A stretch of DNA of 12,264 nt, taken from an uncultured Collinsella sp. Lineage in GTDB: Bacteria; Actinomycetota; Coriobacteriia; Coriobacteriales; Coriobacteriaceae. How positions within the stretch are numbered: position 1 is the stretch's first letter; each line of letters begins with the position of its first letter. Location: contig URJD01000037.1 of NCBI GenBank assembly GCA_900548075.1, positions 1 through 12,264 on the forward strand. Direction: 5' to 3'. Positions 1-7,800 of this stretch are shown in pieces. A program made the translations under genes and the position numbers. The notes under the pieces were generated by a model. The model was not told the DNA's origin and did not search any database. It saw only the letters and a list, made by a program, of their open reading frames with translations.

Positions 1-317
1 TCGGAGCTGGTCATGCCATAGTGAACCCAGCGGCTGGGCTTGGGGTCGCCCTCGGGAACATCGGCATCGATGTATTCCTTCATGTTGGTCAGGAAGGCAA
101 TGACGTCGTGGCGCGTGACTTCCTCGATCTCATCGACCTTCGCCTTCTCAAAGTTGGCATGGTCGCGGATCCACTGGGCCTCGTCTTTGGAAATACCGAT
201 CTTGCCGAGCTCCGCCTGGGCCTCGCAGGCCAGAACCTCGATTTCCTGCCAAATGGCGTACTTGTTCTCGAGGGAGAAGATGTGTCCCATCTCCGGGCGG
301 GTATAGCGATCGATCAT
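1..317 (-). CDS. purB: Adenylosuccinate lyase PurB, N-terminal part (runs off the left edge)
   Basis: PurB removes fumarate from SAICAR and from adenylosuccinate in de novo purine and AMP synthesis; it is a cytoplasmic homotetramer of the fumarase/aspartase superfamily. The visible 105 residues start MIDRYTRPEMGHIFSLENKY, which matches the conserved PurB opening (MI-RY-RPEM). Further along are TRHDVIAF (about residues 68-75) and, at the window edge, WVHYGMTSS, the start of the substrate-binding HYG-TSSD motif. These are lineage-typical PurB signatures, not generic ones. The ATG at 315-317 is preceded by AAGGAG at a good distance, so the start is firm. The rest of the gene (normally about 430-480 residues in total) lies to the left of the window. 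It is transcribed away from the tRNA-Gly gene and has its own upstream region (318 onward). Confidence 0.95.
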   Translation of the reverse strand, partial: MIDRYTRPEMGHIFSLENKYAIWQEIEVLACEAQAELGKIGISKDEAQWIRDHANFEKAKVDEIEEVTRHDVIAFLTNMKEYIDADVPEGDPKPSRWVHYGMTSS

Positions 318-361
318 AGCGGCTCCTTTTTGGTTATTGGCACGTTGGTCGTAACCCAACC

Positions 362-367
362 ATTGTA
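362..367 (-). promoter_or_regulatory. Possible -10 element of purB
   Basis: Read on the minus strand this is TACAAT, 5 of 6 matches to the consensus -10, about 45 bases upstream of the purB start. No good -35 hexamer lies 16-18 bases further upstream (the sequence there is CCCATA-like). The hexamer sits within a weak inverted repeat (GTTGG at 344-348 with CCAAC at 356-360, and GCACG at 340-344 with CGTGC at 369-373). Tentative. Confidence 0.3.
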
Positions 368-420
368 CCGTGCGCAGGTGCAAGTATGGGCAGTAGGCAT
401 TAACCTAACATTTTGCCGCA

Positions 421-471
421 GGAGCGGCCATGGGGACGTCCACGTATTTGCTCCGCAAATCCGCACCGGCT
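421..471. repeat. Intergenic direct repeat, copy 1
   Basis: This copy matches 552-602 over about 51 bases. The last 39 bases (433-471 against 564-602) differ at only three positions. Each copy contains an ATTTGC-NNC-GCAAAT hairpin followed by CCGCACCGGCT. The first 20 or so bases of each copy resemble the reverse complement of the tRNA-Gly 3' end (GGAGCGGNCA), more weakly here than in copy 2. It may belong to a dispersed palindromic (REP/MITE-like) family, but only two copies are visible. Confidence 0.75.
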
Positions 472-549
472 TCAGGCGAGCCCCTCAGCTTCACGAAGCC
501 GAAGGGGAAGACTCCGCCGAATTGTCCGTCCCCACGTCTTCCTTTGCTG

Positions 550-568
550 ATGGAGCGGGCAACGGGAC
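550..568 (-). other. 19-bp copy of the tRNA-Gly 3' end (attachment-site-like)
   Basis: The plus-strand string ATGGAGCGGGCAACGGGAC occurs exactly at 550-568 and at 741-759. The second occurrence is the encoded CCA, discriminator base, 3' acceptor strand and start of the T-stem of the tRNA-Gly gene. A short same-orientation copy of a tRNA 3' end is what tyrosine-recombinase integration leaves as attL/attR. The 191-bp spacing is far too small for an intact element and no integrase is present, so this is either a scar, a recombination remnant, or the edge of a tRNA-derived repeat. Confidence 0.6.
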
Positions 569-602
569 GTCCGCGCATTTGCTTCGCAAATCCGCACCGG
601 CT
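552..602. repeat. Intergenic direct repeat, copy 2
   Basis: This is the second copy of the ~51-base repeat at 421-471, 131 bases downstream in the same orientation. Hairpin arms lie at 577-582 and 586-591. Substitutions relative to copy 1 leave both hairpin stems intact: one falls in the hairpin loop and two lie just upstream of the stem, consistent with conservation of structure, although three differences are too few to prove selection. Its left end carries the exact tRNA-Gly 3'-end match described at 550-568. Confidence 0.75.
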
Positions 603-672
603 GCGGCCGCCTATCGGCGACCTTGCCTGCTCGCTATAAACGCTTCGCGTTTATTTAACGCTCGCACCCTGT

Positions 673-687
673 CGGGTTCGAGTCCCG
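673..687 (+). other. Stray tRNA T-arm-like sequence
   Basis: CGGGTTCGAGTCCCG reads as a canonical T-stem/T-loop (GGTTCGANTCC core) on the plus strand and is the exact reverse complement of 754-768 inside tRNA-Gly. No matching acceptor, D-arm or anticodon arm can be built around it (the flank downstream is CACTTTAT with no partner upstream), so it is a remnant rather than a working tRNA. Confidence 0.5.
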
Positions 688-698
688 GCACTTTATTG

Positions 699-730
699 AA
701 AAAGGCACGGTAACGAAACGTTACCGTGCC
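699..730 (-). terminator. Rho-independent terminator of tRNA-Gly
   Basis: A perfect 12-bp stem (GGCACGGTAACG with its complement) closes a 3-base loop at 704-730 and is followed on the minus strand by five T residues (699-703). It begins 11 bases after the encoded CCA of the tRNA. It ends the tRNA transcript before the repeat-rich region and purB. Confidence 0.9.
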
Positions 731-741
731 TGAAATTCGAA

Positions 742-816
742 TGGAGCGGGCAACGGGACTCGAACCCGCGAGTGTCAGCTTGGGAAGCTGATGCCTTACC
801 ACTTGGCGATGCCCGC
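742..816 (-). tRNA. tRNA-Gly (anticodon CCC)
   Basis: The gene folds as a full cloverleaf. The acceptor pairs GCGGGCA with TGCCCGC, the D-arm contains AGTGGTAAGGC, and the anticodon stem TCAGC/GCTGA encloses the loop TTCCCAA, giving anticodon CCC (reads GGG glycine codons). The T-arm is GCGGG-TTCGAGT-CCCGT with one G-U pair. The discriminator is T and CCA is encoded (742-744 on the plus strand is TGG). A promoter-like pair lies upstream and a terminator follows, so it is probably a single-gene transcript. Confidence 0.96.
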
Positions 817-829
817 TTGTGTGTTGGCT

Positions 830-859
830 AGTATAACGCGGTTGTCTTGTTCGATACAA
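830..859 (-). promoter_or_regulatory. Promoter of tRNA-Gly
   Basis: On the minus strand a -10 hexamer TATACT (830-835) is preceded after an 18-base spacer by TTGTAT (854-859). The -10 is 5/6 to consensus and the -35 shares only the TTG half. The -10 lies 13 bases from the tRNA 5' end, so the leader would be only a few bases, typical of a monocistronic tRNA. Confidence 0.55.
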
Positions 860-1068
860 GGGTGGCGATGCTTGTTTTAGCTGTGGAGATTCGTTTGAAA
901 ATCGCGTCAATTGTGGAGACGAGGACCTTTGACTTCCTGTTCCCCTTATCTTCTACCTGCGCTTTTGCTTGATTGTTGTATTTGAGCTCAATTTGTCAGG
1001 AATTGGGCAAGCTTTTGGTCAGGCTCCGGTACTTACCCGCATGAACCTCGGGGGTAGCCTCATCCTAC

Positions 1069-1093
1069 GCGTCGCAGCCTCCCCGTGCGACGC
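1069..1093 (+). promoter_or_regulatory. Hairpin just upstream of the adhesin ribosome binding site
   Basis: GCGTCGCA (1069-1076) pairs perfectly with TGCGACGC (1086-1093) around a 9-base loop GCCTCCCCG. The loop contains CCCC, which can pair with the GGGG of the Shine-Dalgarno (1105-1108) only 12 bases downstream. A regulatory role (RNA-level control of translation, or protection of the leader) is possible but inferred from structure alone. Confidence 0.5.
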
Positions 1094-1113
1094 ACGAGGG
1101 ATAAGGGGCAGCC

Positions 1114-4100
1114 ATGTCCAACGCACCCACGCACTCTGTCCACAGCGCAATCGCAACAGGTCCGCTGCTCCTGCTCCTCTTCCTGCTTTTCGGCTGCCTG
1201 GCACCGGGAGCCGCATTTGCCGTCGATGGCTACGACCAGCTCGGCTTCCGCACTATTAGCGATGATTGTGGACCCTTCTTCATCGGCAAGTATGAAGCTC
1301 AAGACACCTCGATTGCCTACTGCATGAACCAGGAGCGCCCCGGCCCCACCAAACCGGGCGGCCCATGGCTCAACTTTGATCAAGGCTGGGTGTGGCTCGA
1401 CGACGAGTTCGCGGCAATCGTTTGTCACGGATATCCAACCACCACGTCGTTTGGCGGTTACCATCTTTCACCCGATCGCGCCCGCGCCGCCACCCAGCTT
1501 GCCGTATGGATGCTCAACGGCACTACCCATGTCGACGGCATCTACTCCTACACGACCGCTCAGGGTAAAACCAAGAGCGGACACTTTACCGCCGACAATG
1601 AAGTCGTGGCGGCTGCGCGGTGGCTCCACGACAGCGCAAAATCAGGAAGCATCAAAGCCGCTCCGCACCGCGCGCGACGCTATCTAGGGGCCGTATCGGG
1701 CGGCAGCAAACGTCAAGACATGCTCTATGTACTGCCGGCGGTCTCTGTTTCCTTCCAAAAGCAGTCTGCTAACACCGTTATTACCAGCGGAAACAATACC
1801 TATCAGTTTACCGGGGCAACATTCGATATTTTTGAGAGCGCCAGCGGCGCGCGTGTCGGCACCATCAAGATGGACAGCAACGGTCGAGCGCAAGCAACAC
1901 TTCTGCCCAACACGGCATACTACCTAGTTGAAACGAAGGCGCCGGCCGGCTATGTCCCCCGTCGTGATCGTATTGCCTTTACCACGGGGAATGACGGCGG
2001 GCGGGTCGCCATTGATGAACAGCCCGGCACCATCAACCTGCGTATCGTAAAACTCGATGCCGCGACGAATGCCGGCCCCCAGGTGGGATCTTCACTCGCA
2101 GGAGCAGAGTTCACGTGTGTGTCGCAATCAACCCCTGGATGGGCACAAATCCTCACGACCGACGAAAGCGGTCGGGCCACCCTCGCCGATGTCCCCTTAG
2201 GAACCTTTACCATCTACGAATCAAAAGCCCCCGAGGGCTACCTGCCATCCAACGACAGCTGGACCTATACCGTTGGAGCCGACCAGCTCGGCGATTCAGG
2301 CGTGGTCGAGATCGAATCCCGCATTTCCGATATCCCCATTGCGTTTGACCTTGAGATTTCCAAATTCAAGGATTACGGCAATAGCGACCAATCCGGCCTG
2401 GAGCAGCCGGCGGGTGGTGTTGTCTTTGAGGTTGTCAGCAACAGCTCTCAGCAGGTTGTTGGCACACTGACCACAAACATCTATGGCTTTGCCTCCACCA
2501 AAGATCAGCCCGAAGCATGGTTCGGCACAGGCAAGCGACCCGCCGGTGTCCACGGAGCTGTCCCATACGACCGTGCCGGCTACACGATTCGCGAGGTTCC
2601 GGAAACCGTCCCCGAGGGTTTTAAACGTGCAGGGGAATGGACCGTCGGGGCCAATCAGATTTCCGACGGGGCCGAGCTTCAATATATTGTGGACAACCAC
2701 GCGCTGTCGACGCATCTCCAGATTGTAAAACGCGATGCCCAAACAGGCGCTTCTGTTCCCCTAGCCGGATTCACCTTCCAACTCCTCGACAGCAATCACG
2801 AACCTGTCTCACAAACTTGCTGGTATCCAGCACATAACGTAATGGACACCTTTACGACTGACGCGACCGGCACCGTCACACTGCCCGAATCGCTCATGCC
2901 GGGCACCTATTATGTACGCGAAACCTCGGCCAAAGAGCCCTATCTTGTCGGTGAAGAGATCGAGGTAAACATACCCGCCGACATGAACCTAACGCCCGTT
3001 GCAATCGCCTCGTATTATGACCACGCCGCGACCGGAAACATCAGGATCGTTAAAACCGATGCCAAAGACGGCAGCAGTCTCGCGGGCGCCGTCTTTGAGA
3101 TCCGTGCCTCGGGTGATATCGTGCGCCCCGACGGTAGCATTGCCGCGCTCGACGGTGAGACTGTCGCGACCGTCACGACGGATGAAACTGGAGAAGCACG
3201 CGCGGACAACCTCCCACTGGGATCTGGCACCGCACGCTACGAGGTTGTCGAGACTCAAGCGCCGGCAGGCTTCTTGCTCGATCAGACAACCCATATTGTC
3301 GACCTTACTTATGCCGACCAGAAAACACCCGTTGTAGAAGCACGGCTTAACGTATCCGACGATTACACCAAGGTTGATATCTCCAAGGTCGATGCAAGCG
3401 GTGAGCAGGAAGCGGAAGGCGCACAGCTCACCTTATATGGTCCCGATAAAACCGAAATAGACTCCTGGACCTCATCCGACAAGCCGCACCGCGTCGAACA
3501 TCTTGCACCCGGCACCTACTCGTTGCGCGAAATGATGTCTCCGCGGACCTATGACCTTGCCGAGGAGATAACGTTTGAAATAAAGGATACGGGAGAAGTC
3601 CAATCCGTCGCGATGAAGGATACGCCCATCGAGATCAAAGGACAGGTCGACAAGCGTCAGGAGCTTGTCCAACCTATCGGGAAGGGTCTGTTGGCCAACG
3701 GCGATGGTAAAAATCGCGCCGCGACGCAAACCAATACGGATGGACTTTTCTCCTATACCATCGATGCTCGAAACGATTCCGCTACTTGGGTTGATGAGTT
3801 TACGATTACCGATGATCTTGAGTGTGCCGAGGACGATACGGCGAGATTCGTCTCAATCGAAACCCCCGTCGCCATCGGCGACCTCAACGGTCTGTGCAAC
3901 GTATGGTATCGCACGACGCCGTTGGACTCGACAGACGTCGATGAGCCGGCAAACGCGACACTTGACGATGGGCACGAAAATCCTTGGCTTGAGTCCGACG
4001 AAGTAAAAGAGAGCCTGGGTGAGGACTGTCGCCTCGTCGATTACGACGGTTGGCACCTCTGGAAGGCGAATATCTCAACCATGGAATCCACCACACTCGA

Positions 4101-4545
4101 GGCGAAAGAACTCGACCTTGCATCCAATACCGTCGTAACGGGCATTCGCATTGAATACGGTGCGGTAGCCGCCGACTTTACGACTCGAAGCGATGCGGAT
4201 TCTTGGAACCGCGATGATCTCAAAGATGAGCACGACGATCTTGACGATGCCAAAGCAATCCTTGGCACAGACGCCCGGGGCGCAATCGTGCACATGCAGG
4301 CGACGTCGGCTTATACGCCCCAAACCGCACTCACCAACAGCGCACGCGTCGATCTTTGCCGCAACGGCGGCGGCGATAAACTTGAGTCACATGACGAGGA
4401 CAGCGTCATTCAACGCTGTACCCTACCGCAGGACCTACCGGCAACAGGATCAGTTCCCATCGCCGCTTGCATCACCGCGCTCCTGACCTCGGGTGCCGCA
4501 GCCCTATGGTTCGCTCGCCTTAGGTCGATCCCAAAGAAGCGCTAG
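1114..4545 (+). CDS. LPXTG-anchored surface adhesin with thioester domain and six Cna-B isopeptide domains
   Basis: This 1143-residue protein is predicted to be secreted and covalently attached to peptidoglycan by a sortase. Residues 1-36 are a signal peptide (hydrophobic LLLLLFLLFG, cleavage expected after AFA). Residues about 65-135 match a thioester domain: YCMN with Cys70, CHGYP, and ATQLAVW with Gln128; Cys and Gln in such domains form an internal thioester that can bond covalently to a target. Six Cna-B/SpaA-like domains follow (about 209-302, 306-405, 409-528, 531-636, 641-748, 751-838). Each has the lysine (K216, K313, K417, K539, K647, K758) and the glutamate (E273, E369, E494, E603, E713, E806) expected for intramolecular isopeptide bonds. 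Residues 840-1100 form an unassigned Asp-rich module. LPATG (1108-1112), a hydrophobic span and RLRSIPKKR end the protein. The ATG has AAGGGG 5 bases upstream. No sortase or pilin lies nearby, so it is more likely a stand-alone adhesin than a pilus subunit. Confidence 0.93.
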   Translation: MSNAPTHSVHSAIATGPLLLLLFLLFGCLAPGAAFAVDGYDQLGFRTISDDCGPFFIGKYEAQDTSIAYCMNQERPGPTKPGGPWLNFDQGWVWLDDEFAAIVCHGYPTTTSFGGYHLSPDRARAATQLAVWMLNGTTHVDGIYSYTTAQGKTKSGHFTADNEVVAAARWLHDSAKSGSIKAAPHRARRYLGAVSGGSKRQDMLYVLPAVSVSFQKQSANTVITSGNNTYQFTGATFDIFESASGARVGTIKMDSNGRAQATLLPNTAYYLVETKAPAGYVPRRDRIAFTTGNDGGRVAIDEQPGTINLRIVKLDAATNAGPQVGSSLAGAEFTCVSQSTPGWAQILTTDESGRATLADVPLGTFTIYESKAPEGYLPSNDSWTYTVGADQLGDSGVVEIESRISDIPIAFDLEISKFKDYGNSDQSGLEQPAGGVVFEVVSNSSQQVVGTLTTNIYGFASTKDQPEAWFGTGKRPAGVHGAVPYDRAGYTIREVPETVPEGFKRAGEWTVGANQISDGAELQYIVDNHALSTHLQIVKRDAQTGASVPLAGFTFQLLDSNHEPVSQTCWYPAHNVMDTFTTDATGTVTLPESLMPGTYYVRETSAKEPYLVGEEIEVNIPADMNLTPVAIASYYDHAATGNIRIVKTDAKDGSSLAGAVFEIRASGDIVRPDGSIAALDGETVATVTTDETGEARADNLPLGSGTARYEVVETQAPAGFLLDQTTHIVDLTYADQKTPVVEARLNVSDDYTKVDISKVDASGEQEAEGAQLTLYGPDKTEIDSWTSSDKPHRVEHLAPGTYSLREMMSPRTYDLAEEITFEIKDTGEVQSVAMKDTPIEIKGQVDKRQELVQPIGKGLLANGDGKNRAATQTNTDGLFSYTIDARNDSATWVDEFTITDDLECAEDDTARFVSIETPVAIGDLNGLCNVWYRTTPLDSTDVDEPANATLDDGHENPWLESDEVKESLGEDCRLVDYDGWHLWKANISTMESTTLEAKELDLASNTVVTGIRIEYGAVAADFTTRSDADSWNRDDLKDEHDDLDDAKAILGTDARGAIVHMQATSAYTPQTALTNSARVDLCRNGGGDKLESHDEDSVIQRCTLPQDLPATGSVPIAACITALLTSGAAALWFARLRSIPKKR

Positions 4546-4554
4546 CGCGATGAA

Positions 4555-4590
4555 AAAGCGGGCGAGCCAGTCCCCTGGCTCGCCCGCTTT
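4555..4590. terminator. Bidirectional Rho-independent terminator
   Basis: A perfect 16-bp stem (AAAGCGGGCGAGCCAG and its complement) closes a 4-base loop. It stands 10 bases after the adhesin stop codon and 21 bases after the stop of the oppositely oriented 72-residue gene. On the minus strand the stem is followed by a run of T (complement of 4553-4557), and on the plus strand by TTT. It serves both convergent transcripts. Confidence 0.92.
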
Positions 4591-4611
4591 CAATCATGTA
4601 AATCGCCGTAT

Positions 4612-4830
4612 CTACTCTGCAGACGAAGATCCACCATCAACGATTGCCTGCTCGGACTCAGGAATCCCATCGGCACCCGTACTCTGTTCTTGCTCCACCT
4701 CTTCGCTGATTGCGGAGGCGGGGGTCGAGCCCTTTGCACCCACGATGTAGGCAGCCCCAAATCCTAACGCAATGGCAATCAAGGTCAAAATCACGTAGAC
4801 AGGCCAATGGCGCTTAATATACGAAAACAC
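4612..4830 (-). CDS. Small single-span membrane protein (72 residues)
   Basis: No family is recognised. The N-terminus is short and basic (FSYIKRHW), followed by one hydrophobic segment at about residues 10-31 (VYVILTLIAIALGFGAAYIV). A Ser/Glu-rich acidic tail of some 38 residues ends the protein, so the tail is expected outside by the positive-inside rule. The start is GTG (4828-4830), supported by a strong AAGGAG at 4836-4841 with a 5-base gap. It begins 21 bases after the stop of the M28-like gene with no terminator between, so the two are almost certainly one operon, ended by the hairpin at 4555-4590. A role as a small partner of the upstream membrane protein is a guess from gene order alone. 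Confidence 0.8.
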   Translation of the reverse strand: MFSYIKRHWPVYVILTLIAIALGFGAAYIVGAKGSTPASAISEEVEQEQSTGADGIPESEQAIVDGGSSSAE

Positions 4831-4851
4831 GTTGACTCCTTAGAGCTCCGT

Positions 4852-7800
4852 CTACGAACGGCGGATAACCTCGGTCACGACCTCGGATACCGTGGCAATG
4901 TTCGTCGGGTTGACATTGTGGGGCAGGTCGTCCTCGGTACGAGCGCAAGCCAGACGCGTGCCGTCCACGCCGGCGATGGTGAGGGCTCGGCGGCTCGCCT
5001 CGAGCGCGGCATAGGCATCGGTCTTGGCATAGGGCATCTCGAGCGTGCCACAATCGACATGGAACGACTTGCACACCTTGCTGACCAGGTTCATGATGCG
5101 GCGATCGCCCTTGAGCAGCTGCTGTTCGCCCTCAACCGTCACCACCGAAAGCCTACCGGCGCCGACGGATTCAAGATTGATGAAGAATACGCCACGGAGC
5201 TTGTCGCGATGCGATGCCAAGAAGGCCTTCATACCGGCGCCATCACAATCCGAGGCGCCCGTTGCCACAAACCAGATATCGTGACCGAGCAGCTCATCAT
5301 CGCCCATAGAGGCGACAGCCGAGAGCATATCTTCGGAAGAAGCGCCATCGGAAGACGTAGCGCCGCCCTTCCAGCCATCGTTATCGTCCTCGAAGTTATC
5401 CCACGAACCGATACCGCGACCGGATTTCTTGGCATCGTAATCGTCTTCGACGCCCAGCCAGTCACTCATGCTGTCCTGCTCGTTTTTCTTTTTACGACCG
5501 AACAGGCCACCCAGGCCGCGCTTACGAGACTTGGGTGCCGCCGGGGCGGGAGCCGAAATGGTCTCGATCGGCTGCGCGCCCGACGCAACGGGCATAGGAG
5601 GCGCAACGGGTGCCGATGTGGGTTCGGGACCTTGGGCGGTAGCAAAGGGGTCGTTGACCTGGGCAGAGGGATCGGGAAGGTCGAACAGCGACGTGCGAGA
5701 CGCAACGTTTGCCTGCTTCATAGACGGCAGCGACGGATCGGGGACCGAAGCCAGCGGAGACGAGGAAGGTGCAGGCGACGGTGCCGACGCCGGATCGGGA
5801 ACATTCATCTGCGGACGCGGCGATGCCTGGGCGGAAATCTGGGCCATAAGGGAATCGACCGTTTCGTCCTGGGTGGGAGCGACATTGGCAACCGTGGCAC
5901 CGGAACCACTCGGGGTCGGCATGGTGAAAATCTGCGTGGAATAAGGCCTCGACTCATCCGTCTCGGGAGTCTCGGAAACCGCAGGCACTTCCTCCTGCTC
6001 GACCTCGGTCGAATCACCTTGATCGGCTGCCGCGTATTGCTCTTCGTCAGAGTTGGCCTCGACGGACTCGTCCTCGGCAGCATCCTGAATTTCGGCAGCA
6101 TCAATGGGCTCGTCATCGTCCACCGCGTCGCCCTGTTCATCGGAAATAGGAAGGGGCTCAGCAATCGCGGTGCCCTGCTTTTCAAACGTTATCGTGGAAT
6201 CGAACTTCGCGGCATCAAACGACATGGTGCTATCGACGTGCTGCTGAGCCTCGAAAGACGTTGTTGCCTCAACAACATCCGCGGACGTCGGTTGCTGGGA
6301 CTCAAAGGACGTTGTAGCTTCGGCGGCGTCGACGGGCACGGACTGCACAGCCTCGTTCTGCTCGAACTCTTGCGCCGCGAGCTCACGTGCCGCCTCGGCT
6401 GCCTGCTGCTGAGCGATAGCCTCCTGCTCGGCAGCCTCGCGTGCGGCAGCGCGCTTCTCCTCGAAATCGTCGACAAATTTCTTGCCCTTTGCAAGCGCAC
6501 CCTTAAAGAAGTTGGAAGCGCTGGCGCCAATCGACGAGAACGCCGATGCAATGTCGGCATGGGGCGTTGCCGCGGGAATCTCGGCCGAGAAATCAGTATC
6601 GCTCTCGTAAGACACGCGCCTCGGCTGTTCAACGTAATCGTCGTCAGACTCGTCCGCAACGTCTTGCACCGGCGCGGCGGGAGCCAAAATGTCCAGTCCC
6701 GCCGCGGGATCGATCGCGGACACTGCCTCGGGCTCGGCAACGGCAGCGGTAACCGCGGCAGACTCATCATCCACGGTGACAACGGGGGCAGGCTCGAGCT
6801 CAAACGTCGGCTCCTCGCCCTCCTCGTAATCGAGCGTGCAGGACTCGGGAAGCATTCCGAGCGCACGGATGGCATCCGAACCAAAGCGGATGTTGCCGGC
6901 GGCGTTGCGATAGAGCTTGGGCTCGGGCTCGGCCGCGGCAGGCTCCTCCGCCGGCTCGGCAGCGGGAACCTCGTCATTGAACTCTTCGGCCTGGACAGCC
7001 TGATTCTGATCCTCGGGCACGATGGCGCCAATCAGCGTCTCGTCGGCAGACGCACCCTCAAAGCCCTCGATCTGCTCGTCAAAAGCCTCGCCCTGTTCGG
7101 GCTCGGTTTGAGCGTCGGGAGCAATCGGCTGACCGAACTCGTCCTCGGCGTAGGTAGGCTCTTCGTACTCGATGGTGTTGCCGTAGTCGTTTTGCTGCTG
7201 GGCCGCGGCATACTCCGCCGCCGCGCGCGCCATTTCCTCGGCACGACGTTTCTGCTCCCCAAAATAGGTATCGAACGGAACATCGTCGGGAAACTCGTTC
7301 TCGCCCTGGAAGGGAGCAACGTTGTCCATAACACCGAGCATAGCGGCGACAGAAGACTTGTTGCACACCGCGCCGGACGTATAGGGAAGAATGTGGCGGT
7401 TAGAGATGATGTTTGCCGCGTTGGCAAGTGCAACGAGGGAAGCGAGGATCGCGACAATCCACAGCAGAACCTTGAGCGCGCCGGGGAGCGGCAGGATACG
7501 CAGGATGGCAACGGCAGCAGGGGCAACCGTGGCAACGGGCAACAGCTTGGCGATGAGCGCACGATACGAAGCATAGGGCTCGCGGGCGAGCAGCTCAGCA
7601 CGGGGAGAGTCGTAGTGTGCGACAACGACCACCGGGCGGTTGCGCGGAGACGCGAGCGGGCCCGAGGCCTTGTGGTAGGCGATGACATTTTGGCTCACGC
7701 CCGTCTTGCCCAGGCGCGAAACCACGGGGTGGCCCGTGCGCTCGAGCACGTAAAGAACGGCGCCGACAATGGCCAGCAAGGTGCCGACCAAGCCGATACC

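Larger units (their letters stand above)
318..698. other. Gene-free, hairpin-rich intergenic stretch between purB and tRNA-Gly
   Basis: No credible gene was found here: the open frames lack a ribosome binding site and run through repeats and antisense to purB. The stretch is dense in small stem-loops: ATTTGC/GCAAAT arms at 446-460 and again at 577-591, a compound stem at 481-507 (CCCCT...AGGGG outside, GCTTC...GAAGC inside), and an 8-bp stem with a TTC loop at 636-654. It also holds two diverged direct repeats, a partial copy of a tRNA 3' end and a T-arm-like sequence, each listed separately. It looks like an accumulation site for palindromic intergenic repeats or recombination debris next to a tRNA gene. 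Whether it is transcribed is unknown. Confidence 0.6.
817..1113. other. Intergenic leader between tRNA-Gly and the adhesin gene
   Basis: Apart from the tRNA promoter, this ~300-base stretch appears to be the 5' region of the adhesin gene. A TTGACT hexamer at 929-934 is -35-like, but only a poor -10 (TCTACC) stands 17 bases on, so no promoter can be called. A 10-bp palindrome TTGAGCTCAA lies at 982-991, and a weak TACCC/GGGTA pairing at about 1034-1058. No known riboswitch consensus is recognised. A strong hairpin close to the start codon is listed separately. Confidence 0.5.

Noticed and set aside
620..700. A possible second tRNA on the plus strand around the T-arm-like sequence.
   Set aside because: No acceptor stem, D-arm or anticodon arm can be built around the T-arm; only the T-arm portion is tRNA-like.
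21..713. A 230-codon open frame on the plus strand.
   Set aside because: It runs antisense to purB, then through palindromic repeats and tRNA-like debris. It has no ribosome binding site and no domain-like content.
992..1019. A TTGTCAG sequence upstream of the adhesin gene, resembling the start of the PafBC-associated promoter motif of mycobacteria.
   Set aside because: The second half (TA-NNN-T at the expected spacing) is not present, and a 7-base match is not enough.
1189..1200. A lipobox-like LFGC (Cys28) in the adhesin signal peptide.
   Set aside because: The protein has a good signal peptidase I site (AFA then VDG) further on and a complete LPATG wall anchor, so lipoprotein processing is unlikely.
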